64,000 nucleotides of DNA from Candidatus Omnitrophota bacterium (GCA_029570205.1 JAKQSI010000114.1:1-64000); one strand, 5' to 3'; positions 1 through 9,016 are shown, counted from the stretch's first letter. Program-made: numbers and translations. Notes: generated from the sequence alone by a model not told the origin.

Positions 1-149
1 TTTCAAATCCCGAATTAAAAAACCTCACCACTATCCGGAATGATATCACCCCTCCTCACTTCCTGTTAAGGCGGTTTTTAAACTTTTTTTCGTGTGGTGG
101 TGATGATCTTCTGACAGGCAGGGACGCCTGTCCTACCTGGAAGAACCAA

Positions 150-168
150 CCCTCCCCGTAAACGGGGA
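150..168. repeat. 19-bp palindromic repeat, copy 1
   Basis: CCCTCCCCGTAAACGGGGA. The arms CCCCGT and ACGGGG face each other across two bases. The identical 19-mer recurs at 2323-2341, so the two copies flank the first gene. It looks like a small dispersed intergenic repeat. No T-run follows, so it is not a typical intrinsic terminator. Confidence 0.6.
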
Positions 169-322
169 AGGAAAAGCACCGGGGGCAAGATGTCCCGCTC
201 CCCTGTTATTCTGCGACCATCATTCCGGCTGCAATGATATGCGAGACGGCGGCAGAGTTCTACTCCGTATCCGCCTCCAAAACACAGCTGCAAAGGAGGC
301 TTTGCCGTCCCGGTGACCGTCC

Positions 323-350
323 TTGAGCCGAAGCGGGAAATCCTGACAAT
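323..350 (+). promoter_or_regulatory. possible sigma70 promoter for NrdD-like gene
   Basis: TTGAGC and GACAAT are separated by 16 bases and lie about 45 bases upstream of the chosen ATG. Each box matches consensus at four of six positions. This is weak support from pattern only. Confidence 0.3.
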
Positions 351-394
351 AGAGCGTGTTGATGTGTACACGGTTCCGAAGACAAGGAGCATTG

Positions 395-2305
395 ATGACA
401 GAGGTCGCACGCATTTACCCGCATATCCCGCTCTTGGAGACGAGTGTTCAGGAAAGTCTTCCTCGTGCGGATGGTTCTCGGATCACGTGGGAAGAGCCAC
501 GCCGATTGCTTTTCCGCAGGATTGTCAGGCGGGACGGTTCTATCGTAGATTTTCGACGAGAGCGAATCGCCGAGTCGATTCGATCGGCGCTCGGCACAGC
601 TGCTTCATCCCCCCAGGCAGAGGAACTGACGGATCGAATTATCATCTTCCTGGCCAACCGTTTTCCCGACCGGCTGTTGACGACGGCAGAGGTGGCCCTG
701 TCTGTGGAAACCGTTCTTCTTCGGAGCGGGCTGACCGAACCGGCAAGAGTATACGCCGAACGGCAAGGTGGCATATCCCCACGTGTGGACGGCAGCGATG
801 GGAACCGATGGCCGTGGGATCGCTCCCGAATTGTCGCGGCGCTTCATCGCGAAACCGGCCTGGACCTCTTGCTGGCGGAAGAGATCGCCCGCGAGGTGGA
901 GCAGACAATCATTCATTCGCGCCTCAACTCCGTCACCGCGTCTCTGGTCCGGGAATTGGTGAATGCCGCACTCCTGGAGCGCGGGCTGGATGAGGTCCGT
1001 CGCCGACATACCCGCCTGGGGCTGCCGATTCACGATGTCCTTGTCAAATATGCGGAATCGAAAGCGAACGGCGATCTGGCCGCTTGCCTGGGACAGGAGG
1101 TTTTGGCGCAACTGACATTGACACATCTTCTTCCGAGTCGGCTTGTCGATTTATATCGCGAGCATCGGATTTATATGCACGAAATAAGTTCTACTCACCT
1201 GCCCCGATCGCGGCGTGGCTCGCTTTCGGAACAGATCGCAAAGGGCGATTCGCCGGAGAGTGTCGCCAGGCGGCTGATCGGTCTCCGGTCCGACGTGCAT
1301 CATCATATAAGCGTTTTCGTCGATCCGGGATCGCTTGGGAATTGGGGGACGGAGGAACTGTTGCGCCTGTTTCGCGCTTTGTCGACTCCGTTTTCTCCAA
1401 TTGTGACGGAATTCGAATGTCCCATTGTGCAGAAGAATGATCCGGCCGTTCAGGCGATATTGGAGGCAGCGACAACGGCGGGGCAGGAAAGCGCCATGTT
1501 CCCGGCGATGGTTCAAATCGTGTTGAAAGTATCGCATCCCAAGGCGGTTCCCATTTCGAAAGCGGAACCATGCTGGCGGTCGGGGACCCTGGTCATCGAA
1601 TCGGATATTCCTCACTCGCATGAGCCGGATACTATCCAGTCCAAGTTTTCTGTGGACCTCGGATGGATCAGCGAGACCCATCGGGGAGATGTGATAAAAG
1701 TAGTGGAGGAACTCAACAGGATTTGCCGTCTGATTGCCGAGTACACCTCTGCGGTTCAACAGGCTACCGAACTTCGCCAGGCCGCTCTGTGGAAGGAATC
1801 CGCGGGATGGATGCCTGTGCAACTGGGGCTTTTCGGAGTTCGAGAGGCTTTCGAATATACGGGAGCGTCCCGGTGGCCGGGTTTTGTGGGAATGCTGAAG
1901 GAGCTTCAGAGTCGGTCGTTTGCCGGCCAGAGGTGGTTGTGGTTCTCGGAATCGCCGGGGCGTTCCGTGCGAAGCTGGTTCGGACAGAAAGAAAATCCCG
2001 TTCCATCTTGCTTGTCCGGAAGCGATGGGTTTTTGTTTGATTGCAGCGACCGCCAGGAATACTGGAGGGAGCTGGACATAGTGCGGCGGTTCGGCAATGT
2101 GTCGGAGCGGACTTTGAGATCGGATCTTTTGGAATTCATGTTGAACAACAGGGTTTTTCGGCGGTGGGGATATGCGTCCAAAGTCTCCTGGTGTTCCTGC
2201 TGCGGAAGACCACTGGCGGCGGAGACGGCGCTGTGCGCCGCTTGCACCGGAGCACGAGTGATCAACGCAAGAAGGGATGGGTGGTATCTAAGGACGGGGA
2301 TGTGA
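395..2305 (+). CDS. divergent anaerobic ribonucleotide reductase (NrdD)-like protein
   Basis: The predicted protein has 636 residues, a normal length for class III ribonucleotide reductase, the anaerobic enzyme that reduces ribonucleotides with a glycyl radical. Residues about 35-115 resemble an ATP-cone (RRDGSIVDFRRERIAESI). The following stretch (RIVAALHRETGLD, then LVRELVNAALLERGLDE) and the RIYMHEISS segment echo the NrdD N-terminal region. MPVQLGLFGVREAFEYTG resembles a later core segment. The C-terminus keeps four cysteines (600, 603, 614, 617) like the NrdD zinc site, then RRDGWY, where Gly629 aligns with the radical glycine of the usual RVxGY. I see no recognisable substrate-binding or active-site cysteine block in the middle. 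It may be a diverged reductase or a nucleotide-sensing relative. The ATG at 395 is chosen because AAGGAG lies 5 bases upstream. No activase gene (nrdG) is in view. Confidence 0.65.
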   Translation: MTEVARIYPHIPLLETSVQESLPRADGSRITWEEPRRLLFRRIVRRDGSIVDFRRERIAESIRSALGTAASSPQAEELTDRIIIFLANRFPDRLLTTAEVALSVETVLLRSGLTEPARVYAERQGGISPRVDGSDGNRWPWDRSRIVAALHRETGLDLLLAEEIAREVEQTIIHSRLNSVTASLVRELVNAALLERGLDEVRRRHTRLGLPIHDVLVKYAESKANGDLAACLGQEVLAQLTLTHLLPSRLVDLYREHRIYMHEISSTHLPRSRRGSLSEQIAKGDSPESVARRLIGLRSDVHHHISVFVDPGSLGNWGTEELLRLFRALSTPFSPIVTEFECPIVQKNDPAVQAILEAATTAGQESAMFPAMVQIVLKVSHPKAVPISKAEPCWRSGTLVIESDIPHSHEPDTIQSKFSVDLGWISETHRGDVIKVVEELNRICRLIAEYTSAVQQATELRQAALWKESAGWMPVQLGLFGVREAFEYTGASRWPGFVGMLKELQSRSFAGQRWLWFSESPGRSVRSWFGQKENPVPSCLSGSDGFLFDCSDRQEYWRELDIVRRFGNVSERTLRSDLLEFMLNNRVFRRWGYASKVSWCSCCGRPLAAETALCAACTGARVINARRDGWYLRTGM

Positions 2306-2310
2306 AGAGG

Positions 2311-2368
2311 CCCCCCCCCCGGCCCTCCCCGTAAACGGGGAGGAAGTCTTCTTCCCCCCGTTTACGGG
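2311..2368. repeat. C10 tract plus palindromic repeat, copy 2
   Basis: A run of ten C residues (2311-2320) is followed by the second exact copy of the 19-mer seen at 150-168 (here 2323-2341). An inverted partial copy, CCCCGTTTACGGG, lies near 2356-2368. Together they can form alternative hairpins after the stop codon of the NrdD-like gene. The stretch may terminate or stabilise the transcript, but there is no U-tract. Confidence 0.55.
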
Positions 2369-2443
2369 CGGACTCAGGGGGGGTAAAAGGAAAACAAAGC
2401 GGCGGGTGAAGCCGCTTATTCGAAAAACAAGGAGAACACGAAC

Positions 2444-3304
2444 ATGTCGATACAGGAAATGGGACGGAGGGCTTTTCTGGGAGCGGCTTCGATTGCAGCC
2501 GCCGGGATGGCATCACCACAGAATGTTTTCGCGCAGGCCGAAACCACAAAGCCGCGAATCGGGCTGATTCTGTATACCCTTCGTGAGTACATGAAAACAG
2601 CGGATGACATCGCCCGAACCTTGGAGCGGGTGCGGGAAATCGGCTATGAATATGTCCAACTGGCCGGATGGGAACCGCTGACCGCCAACGATATGGCGAA
2701 ACTACTGAAACAAAACGGATTGACCCCGGTTGCCTCGCATACCGGCTGGGATGCGCTGAACAAGGATATGCAGAAAATCGTAGACGATCACAAGGAACTG
2801 GGTTGTACTCAACTCGGAGGAGGAATGCCTGAACGATACCGAAGTGCCCAGGGGTATGTCGATTATGCCAAAGAAACCATTGAAATGTGCAAGAAACTGG
2901 CCGAATTCGGAATGACATTCAGCTATCACAATCACAGTTATGAGTTTACCCATTACGAGGGAAAAGCCGGGGAACAGATCCTGATAAACTGCTGTGTTCC
3001 GAATAGCTACTATTTCGAGATCGATGTTTATTGGGTACAGCATGGCGGCGGGGACCCGGCACAATGGATCCGGAAGGTCAAAGGCCGTGTACCGACTATC
3101 CACGTGAAAGATATGGTCATCTTCGAGGACAAGCAGATATTCGCGGAAGTCGGGGAGGGGAATCTGAACTGGAAATCGATTCTGAAAGCCTGCGAGGTGT
3201 CCGGCGTCAAATACTGCATTGTAGAACAGGACACCTGCCGGAGAGATCCGTTTGAGAGTATTGCGATCAGCCTGAAGAACATGAAAGCCATGGGGTTGGC
3301 CTGA
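2444..3304 (+). CDS. Tat-exported sugar phosphate isomerase/epimerase-like protein
   Basis: This 286-residue protein belongs to the xylose-isomerase-like TIM-barrel superfamily, whose members isomerise or epimerise sugars, inositols or keto-sugars using a divalent metal. A Tat signal is visible at the N-terminus (GRRAFLGAASIAAAG) with likely cleavage after FAQA near residue 31, so the protein probably acts in the periplasm. Barrel segments typical of the family include SYHNHSYEF, EIDVYWVQHGG and IHVKDM, which carry the His, Glu and Asp residues usually used for metal binding. AAGGAG lies 9 bases before the ATG. The exact substrate cannot be read from sequence. A cytoplasmic family member lies at 28123-28965. 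Confidence 0.85.
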   Translation: MSIQEMGRRAFLGAASIAAAGMASPQNVFAQAETTKPRIGLILYTLREYMKTADDIARTLERVREIGYEYVQLAGWEPLTANDMAKLLKQNGLTPVASHTGWDALNKDMQKIVDDHKELGCTQLGGGMPERYRSAQGYVDYAKETIEMCKKLAEFGMTFSYHNHSYEFTHYEGKAGEQILINCCVPNSYYFEIDVYWVQHGGGDPAQWIRKVKGRVPTIHVKDMVIFEDKQIFAEVGEGNLNWKSILKACEVSGVKYCIVEQDTCRRDPFESIAISLKNMKAMGLA

Positions 3305-3317
3305 GAGTATACTCAAA

Positions 3318-3353
3318 CCGGCAGGACAGGCCTCCGTGCCTGTCGGCAGCCGG
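3318..3353. terminator. hairpin between convergent genes
   Basis: GACAGGC (3325-3331) pairs with GCCTGTC (3338-3344). An outer CCGGC (3318-3322) can pair with GCCGG (3349-3353). The element sits between two convergent stop codons, which suits a shared terminator, although no poly-T follows on either strand. Confidence 0.4.
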
Positions 3354-3359
3354 GTAACA

Positions 3360-4241
3360 TCAATGTGTCGGCGGAGCGATAAACTCACCGACAGGCTCCA
3401 CGTTCAAGCCTTCCGGCGGGATCTTTTCTTCCATTCCCAATGCCCAGAAAATCCCGTTGATGAGCAGCCGTCGCATGGCCTCGTTCTCGAAGTCCTGAGG
3501 ATGCCCCAGGGTGGTGAAGAAGACCCGCGCCGGTTTTCCGCTCGATCCCGTGAATGTCTTTGTCCAGGCCACCGGCTGCGTCAACGGATATTGTTCCAGT
3601 TCTTCCGGCTTCTTCTCAGAGTTCATGCTGAGACCGACCAGCAACGGCTCGCAGTCTCCCACAAGCGGTGTCACATGATACAGCCATGAGGCGCAATGGA
3701 ACGGAGTCGTGATTCCTCTCAAAATGGGATGGTCCGCCATTTCGGGAATCAGGGTAACATCCGTGCTGGAGGTGTGCCCGTGATGTGTGATCCACTTCTG
3801 CCCGAATACCTCGATCCCGAATGCATCGTTCCATTTCGCGTTCGGACCCTCCGGGTATCGGAACGCATGGGTGCTGGTGCGCAGCCCCACAACAGGCCGG
3901 CCGGAATTGACATAATCCAGAATGGCATTCAGCTGGTTATCGGGCAATGCGCGAAACCGTATGAAGAACACAGCCAGATCCGCATCGGCGAGCGCGTCCA
4001 GTCCATCGATATTCTGCTGGAACTTGGGATTCCGTTCCCCGCTGGCGGGATCGGTTGCATACAGCACGGTGCAGGTGAACCCGTGCCGCTGCTGCAAGAT
4101 ATCCGCAACCATCGGCATAGTGATTTCCGAGCGATATTCGTCATCTCCCGTCACAAAGACAACATGGGGAGCCTGCCGTGAACTTGTGCAGCACATCATC
4201 GAACCCAACAGAAGAACATAGAAGATTTTCTTGTATGACAT
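3360..4241 (-). CDS. ThuA-like domain lipoprotein
   Basis: The 293-residue product is a ThuA-domain protein, a glutamine-amidotransferase-like fold common in secreted carbohydrate-utilisation loci. The biochemical role of the family is not well defined. The start (MSYKKIFYVLLLGSMMCCTSS) gives a hydrophobic segment ending in a cysteine pair that could serve as a lipobox, so membrane anchoring is likely. Core segments include VVFVTGDDEYRSE, ADADLAVFFIR, GRPVVGLRTSTHAF, the H-rich WITHHGHTSSTDV, and RVFFTTLGHPQDF. The ATG at 4241 is preferred over an in-frame codon 33 bases upstream because GGAGGGAG precedes it closely. It faces away from the GH29 gene's promoter side but is encoded on the same strand, about 100 bases downstream of GH29. 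Confidence 0.8.
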   Translation of the reverse strand: MSYKKIFYVLLLGSMMCCTSSRQAPHVVFVTGDDEYRSEITMPMVADILQQRHGFTCTVLYATDPASGERNPKFQQNIDGLDALADADLAVFFIRFRALPDNQLNAILDYVNSGRPVVGLRTSTHAFRYPEGPNAKWNDAFGIEVFGQKWITHHGHTSSTDVTLIPEMADHPILRGITTPFHCASWLYHVTPLVGDCEPLLVGLSMNSEKKPEELEQYPLTQPVAWTKTFTGSSGKPARVFFTTLGHPQDFENEAMRRLLINGIFWALGMEEKIPPEGLNVEPVGEFIAPPTH

Positions 4242-4285
4242 GGTTACTCCCTCCGACCTTTTCGGGCGATTCAACGAAGCGACTC

Positions 4286-4314
4286 ATTGTAAGACGGAAT
4301 ACCTTGTATGGCAA
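4286..4314 (-). promoter_or_regulatory. sigma70-type promoter for ThuA-like gene
   Basis: On the minus strand TTGCCA (4314-4309) and TACAAT (4291-4286) are 17 bases apart. Each matches consensus at five of six positions. The predicted start near 4279 gives a leader of about 40 bases before the ATG at 4241. It lies downstream of the GH29 stop, so the ThuA-like gene can be transcribed independently. Confidence 0.6.
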
Positions 4315-4344
4315 TGCCGAATTTCGAGACCGCATTCCGCTGAT

Positions 4345-5682
4345 TCAGGCATACGCCGGGTCCGAGGCTCGTGGCTCCCCGTCAAATTCGAGTTCAATCA
4401 CGTTCATGTACGGGTCCGGCGGGTAATCCGGAAATCCACGAAACCAAACCCGGTCTCCCTTCTGTTCGATGGTTGCCTCCTGGCCGGTCGACAAAATGCG
4501 GGCGGACACAACTTTGCTTCCACACCACGCAAAAGCGACCGTTGACCCTGGCCATCGCTGGATTAACAGATACACCCGGTCTCCGACCCGCGAGGCCAGT
4601 CCCAGCGCCGGGGCGCTGATGGGCGACGGCCCTGCGCCATAGATTGCTTTCCCATTTGCGCGCATCCATTGTCCGACATGGCGAAGTATCTCCACCGACT
4701 CAATGGGGAATTCCCCTTCTCCATCCGGACCGACGTTGAGGAGCAGATTCCCTCCCCCATCCACGCAGGTGGTCAGCAGACGGATGATTTCGTGAGGAGA
4801 CTTGTAGTTCCGGTCGTATTTCGCGTATCCCCATGTGCGGTTCATGGTATAGCAGGCCTCCCAGGGGCGAGTCTCCACACGAATGACATTTTCCGGTGTG
4901 CTGAAATCCTCTGCCAGACCCGCACGATCATTGATGAGAATACCCGGTTGCAATTCACGAACCGTCCGGTTGAGTTCTCCCGAGCGCCACAGCTCCGCTT
5001 TGTGTGGGTGCATCATGTCGTACCAGAGGATGTCCACGGTTCCGTATTGTGTGCAAATCTCGCGCACTTGCGCGTGCGCCTGCTCCACCTCCGAGCGATA
5101 AACCTCGTCCGGCTGAATGACACTATGAGGAATTGCCCCGGGGAACCGCCAATCCATCAGGGAATAATAAAATCCCACACGCATCCCCATTGTCCGGCAG
5201 GCATCGACAAACTCCTCAATAAAATCCCGCTTTGCCGCAGTCTTCGGCGCGGTGAAATCGGAGACCCTGCTGTCATACAGGCAAAAACCGTCATGATGCC
5301 GTGTGGTGATTACCATGTAACGCATCCCCGCATCCTGGGCCATGGCGACCCATTCCTTCGGATGGAAATGCTGCGGTTTGAACCGATCCGCCAGTTTCGC
5401 ATATTCCTCCAGGCCGAAATGCTCCTGGTAGAAAACCCACTCCCCACGCCCCAGGAGCGAATACAACCCCCAATGAATAAACATGCCGAAACGGGCCTCT
5501 CGCCACCATTGCAAACGATCCTTGGATTGATCCTTGGATTCAAGATTCATTGTTGAATGTTCCTTTTCTGTGAGAATCGTCGAGTTTCCACCGCGATCAA
5601 ATGCCGCGCATCCGGTTGTCGCTGCGGCGACTGCCGCGCTTTGCAGGAAATCTCTTCGTGGGATACCTCTTCGATGGTTCAT
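4345..5682 (-). CDS. GH29 alpha-L-fucosidase, Tat-exported
   Basis: This 445-residue enzyme is a family GH29 alpha-L-fucosidase, a retaining hydrolase that removes alpha-linked fucose from glycans. The N-terminus is a Tat signal (PRRDFLQSAAVAAA) followed by TTGCAA, a possible lipobox, so the enzyme is exported and may be lipid-anchored. Family hallmarks are RFGMFIHWGLYS, YMVITTRHHDGFCLYDS and VDILWYDMM, whose Asp is the expected catalytic nucleophile (about residue 220). GGNLLLNVGPDGEGEF closes the barrel. The C-terminal 100 residues look like a beta-sandwich accessory domain. Its neighbours (ThuA-like lipoprotein, GDPD, GH38) fit glycan breakdown. Confidence 0.92.
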   Translation of the reverse strand: MNHRRGIPRRDFLQSAAVAAATTGCAAFDRGGNSTILTEKEHSTMNLESKDQSKDRLQWWREARFGMFIHWGLYSLLGRGEWVFYQEHFGLEEYAKLADRFKPQHFHPKEWVAMAQDAGMRYMVITTRHHDGFCLYDSRVSDFTAPKTAAKRDFIEEFVDACRTMGMRVGFYYSLMDWRFPGAIPHSVIQPDEVYRSEVEQAHAQVREICTQYGTVDILWYDMMHPHKAELWRSGELNRTVRELQPGILINDRAGLAEDFSTPENVIRVETRPWEACYTMNRTWGYAKYDRNYKSPHEIIRLLTTCVDGGGNLLLNVGPDGEGEFPIESVEILRHVGQWMRANGKAIYGAGPSPISAPALGLASRVGDRVYLLIQRWPGSTVAFAWCGSKVVSARILSTGQEATIEQKGDRVWFRGFPDYPPDPYMNVIELEFDGEPRASDPAYA

Positions 5683-5813
5683 CAGGGTCTCCGATTTTCA
5701 CGGTCTCACATCGAATGGGCGCTGTCAATTCCAATCGGTCTGCCGGACCCCATGCCTTGCAAAGAGGACCTCAGGGTGGAAAATGGGCTATCTTTCAAAG
5801 AGAGGCAGGCAGG

Positions 5814-7409
5814 ATGAACACGTCGATACAGCCGTTGAGAACACGGATGAAATACCGGGCGTTCTTTATTCTCCTGGCAGTTTTTTTTACAGCGGACCCC
5901 TTCGCCGGAACAGTTTTCTTTCAGCCCATTGATCCGCCCCGAAAAACCCAGGTGATGGTGCATCGTGGCCTGATGTGCGCCGCGCCGGGCAACACCCTTC
6001 CGGCGTTCCAGGCCGCCATCGAAGCGGGATTCGAATGGGTGGAAACGGATATTCGCCTGACCCGCGACGGGCGCTATGTGCTGTTGCACAATGACACCGT
6101 GGACAGCACCACCGACGGCTCCGGCAAGGTTGAGGACATGCTTCTCGCCGATTTGAAAAAGTTGGACGCCGGAATCTGTTTCGCCCCCAGTTTCAAAGGC
6201 ACACGCATCCCAACCCTTCGCGAAGCGCTGGAGTTCTGCAAAGGAAAGATCAATCTCTACCTTGACTGCAAGGGCCGTATCAATCCCGAAACTCTGGTGA
6301 AAGACATTCGGGAAACCGGCATGGAGTCTCAGGTAATTGTCTTTGACGATCCCGATGTGCTGAAAGAGGTCCGGCGCATCTCCGGGGGCAGTGTGCCGAT
6401 CATGCCCAGCATCAATGACCGCCTGGAAGTGAAATACTGGATGGATAACCTTTCACCTCAGGCCGTCGAAGTTCATGCCGAACTGCTGACGCCCGAATTG
6501 GTCCGTGGGTTCCATGAGGTCGGTGTGACCGTGCAGGCACAGACATTGGGCAAACGCGATTGCCCGGAGGTATGGCGACGCTGCTTCGAGATGGGTGTTG
6601 ACTGGATCCAGACCGATCTCGGCGAGGAGGTGCTGGCCGAGTACGTCTTGTATCACACGGGTGCGAATTTTCCTGTAAAGATCTCTTCCCACCGAGGCGC
6701 AAATGAATTTGCGCCGGAGAATACGTTGGCCGCTTACGAAAAGGCTGCGAAACTGGGCGTAGATTTTGTCGAAATCGACGTACACACCACAAAGGACGGC
6801 GAACAGGTCTCCATTCACGACCATACGCTGGAGCGAACGACAAACGGGACCGGCGCGGTGTCGGATATCCGCTTCGAGGATCTGCGAAAACTCTCCGCCG
6901 GGGCCTGGTTCGGCGCCCCTTTTGCCGATCAAAAAGTTCCTACCGTCGATGAAATCTGTGAGTTGCTGAACGAGTTTGAAACAAAGACCGGAAGGGCGGT
7001 GGAATTGTATGTGGACTGTAAAGCCCCCAATCTGGAGAAACTCGCCGACATTCTCCGCAAGCACAGGAAACTGAGCGGTGCGGTCTTCTACGGGCATCCG
7101 GATAGCTTGCTGCTTCTGCGGAAATACGCCTCGGGGGCAAAACTCATGCCGCCGATGGGCAATCCGTCCGATTTGGAATTACGGGCCAGCCAAGTCAAAC
7201 CTTATGCGCTGGATACGCGGTGGTCGATTCTGTCACAGGAATTGATCTCCAACGCCCATAAGAAAAACATTCGAATCTTCTCGGATGCCATGGGAGATAA
7301 CGAAACGATCGAGCGCTATCGACAGGCCATTCACTGGGGAATCGACACGATCCAGACCGATTACATTCCGCGTGTGCTTCGGGCGATTGAGCTGGAGAGG
7401 CTGTATTGA
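5814..7409 (+). CDS. exported tandem-domain glycerophosphodiester phosphodiesterase
   Basis: The 531-residue product carries a signal peptide (MKYRAFFILLAVFFT) and two complete GDPD-type TIM-barrel domains. Domain 1 covers roughly residues 45-285 (VMVHRGLMCAAPGNTL, WVETDIRLTRDG, LLHNDTVD). Domain 2 covers 290-531 (ISSHRGANEFAPENTL, FVEIDVHTTKDG, SIHDHTLERTTNG). Both keep the HRG, E-x-D and H-x-D residues that bind metal and catalyse cleavage of glycerophosphodiesters to alcohol and glycerol 3-phosphate. The long upstream reading frame overlaps the divergent GH29 start, so the ATG at 5814 is chosen; an alternative ATG is at 5847. The substrate might be lipid head groups or teichoic-acid-like polymers. 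Confidence 0.85.
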   Translation: MNTSIQPLRTRMKYRAFFILLAVFFTADPFAGTVFFQPIDPPRKTQVMVHRGLMCAAPGNTLPAFQAAIEAGFEWVETDIRLTRDGRYVLLHNDTVDSTTDGSGKVEDMLLADLKKLDAGICFAPSFKGTRIPTLREALEFCKGKINLYLDCKGRINPETLVKDIRETGMESQVIVFDDPDVLKEVRRISGGSVPIMPSINDRLEVKYWMDNLSPQAVEVHAELLTPELVRGFHEVGVTVQAQTLGKRDCPEVWRRCFEMGVDWIQTDLGEEVLAEYVLYHTGANFPVKISSHRGANEFAPENTLAAYEKAAKLGVDFVEIDVHTTKDGEQVSIHDHTLERTTNGTGAVSDIRFEDLRKLSAGAWFGAPFADQKVPTVDEICELLNEFETKTGRAVELYVDCKAPNLEKLADILRKHRKLSGAVFYGHPDSLLLLRKYASGAKLMPPMGNPSDLELRASQVKPYALDTRWSILSQELISNAHKKNIRIFSDAMGDNETIERYRQAIHWGIDTIQTDYIPRVLRAIELERLY

Positions 7410-7609
7410 TTCGACATTTAGTTGCCGATGCTGACCAGCGCGTTGCTGGAGTCGTAAAACAGGTGTTCATCGACAAGACGCCAGACGTGCGTTCATGGAA
7501 CTGGGACACAGCCCGCCAAATTGACAATTTGTGGGGATTGGGATTTAATGACGAAACGATAAAGCCCGTCCGTCAAGATCATTCTGACCCATCCGTAAGA
7601 GGAAACCTT

Positions 7610-8893
7610 ATGAAAAAGATACTTTACGGAACAAAAGAGTTTGTGGAGATCTTCGCGCTTGTTGGGATTGTCAGCTTGGTATCTCCCGCGATTTCATCCG
7701 GCGGAACCGACACCGGATGGATCAAAAAAGATGGAAAAGACCTGTTTCCCATCGGGTGCTATGAATTGCCCAAAGAGGATGCAAAGCTTCAGGCCATGGC
7801 AGACGCCGGATTCAACCTGGTGCGCTGCAACAACCGGGAAGACCTGGATCGCGCACAGGAGGCCGGCATGATGGGCTGGATTCCCCTGAGCCTGCAAAAT
7901 GGCCCGACCGGGGACTTGCGGAAACTCGTTGAATCCGTCAAGGACCATCCCGCTCTTGCCGTCTGGGAAGGCCCGGATGAGGTTGTCTGGAATTTCACGG
8001 CATTCAGCGGCCTCTACAAAACCATGGGGGTCCATAAGGTTTCGGGAGAATGGTGGCTTCAAACCGAAAATGCCGTAAAATACGCGGAGGAACAGGCCCG
8101 CACGATCATTCCCAACATCCGCGAATCCATTGAGGTGATCCGCACACTGGACGGAAAAGACCACCCCGTATGGATCAACGAGGCCCTGAAAAGCGATGTG
8201 CGCTATGTGCGTCAGTACGTGGACTGGGTGGATATCACGGGCTGTGACATCTACCCTGTGAAGAAAGACGGACGAAACGTGGTTTCGGTGGGAGCGGCCA
8301 CGGAACGCTGGAACCGGACCGGCCGGGGCAAGCCGGTCTGGATGGTTCTGCAAGCCTTTTCCTGGCACGAACTCGGTGACGATTATAGCGCACGGGGAAT
8401 CGCCTACCCGACTTTCGACGAATCGCGATTCATGGCTTACGATGTTGTTAGCCATGGAGCCGGGGGCATTCTCTACTGGGGCTCTCATTACTTAAACTCC
8501 GAACCGTTTCGGCAGTCGCTTTACGCTCTCACCAATGAGTTGGCAATGTTGCAACCGTTTCTGACCGCGCCTGAAGTCGAAGGTGTCCGGGTGAATCTGA
8601 TCGACGATGAGGGGAACGAAGCCGTGCGTGGCGTCCGGATAAGCGCTCGACGGGCCGGAGACGATTGGATTATTGTGCTGGTAAATGAAGATGATTGCCG
8701 CCACATGGGCGTGGAAGTTACCGGCCTGAATGAATTGAACGGAAAGACCTTGCATTTGCTCTATGGCGCGGAAGAACTCGTTGTCGATCAGAACGAACTC
8801 ATTGCCCGTCTGCTGCCGCGGCAAGTGAAAGTGTATGCAACCGGTAGACAATGGGAGACAGACCGCCCGGTCGGCCGGGATTTCGCCGAATAG
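7610..8893 (+). CDS. exported glycoside-hydrolase-like TIM-barrel protein
   Basis: This 427-residue protein begins with a hydrophobic signal segment (IFALVGIVSLVSPAISS) and continues as a probable TIM barrel. It resembles clan-A-type glycoside hydrolases in layout: PIGCYELPKED, NLVRCNNREDLDRA, LAVWEGPDEVVWN, DWVDITGCDIYPV, VWMVLQAFSW, SHGAGGILYWGSHYL. The paired acids in EGPDE and the late LYWGS strand are plausible active-site positions, but I cannot assign a GH family or sugar. A small beta domain follows (last 100 residues). The reading frame extends upstream to 7406, but AGAGGAAACCTT just before the ATG at 7610 and the signal peptide support this start. It sits between the GDPD and GH38 genes on the same strand. 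Confidence 0.7.
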   Translation: MKKILYGTKEFVEIFALVGIVSLVSPAISSGGTDTGWIKKDGKDLFPIGCYELPKEDAKLQAMADAGFNLVRCNNREDLDRAQEAGMMGWIPLSLQNGPTGDLRKLVESVKDHPALAVWEGPDEVVWNFTAFSGLYKTMGVHKVSGEWWLQTENAVKYAEEQARTIIPNIRESIEVIRTLDGKDHPVWINEALKSDVRYVRQYVDWVDITGCDIYPVKKDGRNVVSVGAATERWNRTGRGKPVWMVLQAFSWHELGDDYSARGIAYPTFDESRFMAYDVVSHGAGGILYWGSHYLNSEPFRQSLYALTNELAMLQPFLTAPEVEGVRVNLIDDEGNEAVRGVRISARRAGDDWIIVLVNEDDCRHMGVEVTGLNELNGKTLHLLYGAEELVVDQNELIARLLPRQVKVYATGRQWETDRPVGRDFAE

Positions 8894-9016
8894 TCCCATA
8901 ACTACTACTTGTTGGCGCATGTCCCCCAATTCAGAGAAAAGATTAGTGTACACCGGATGTGTTTCAGCACACCCTTGCCGCGTGCAGACTCACCATCCGA
9001 AAGGGAGCAGAGTTAT

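Larger units (their letters stand above)
1..394. other. intergenic start of window
   Basis: No convincing coding sequence is visible here. Both strands carry only short ORFs without ribosome sites. The stretch contains a small hairpin with inverted ACAGGC/GCCTGT arms near 113-132, a copy of a G/C-rich palindromic repeat at 150-168, and a possible promoter just before the first gene. A riboswitch cannot be excluded because the leader is long and G/C-rich, but I could not match it to a known class. Confidence 0.5.

Noticed and set aside
4669-5556. 295-codon plus-strand frame opposite the GH29 gene
   Set aside because: The GH29 motifs are complete on the minus strand and this frame lacks start signals.
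7406-7609. N-terminal extension of the glycoside-hydrolase-like gene
   Set aside because: The signal peptide and ribosome site at 7610 show the true start; the extension has no signal.
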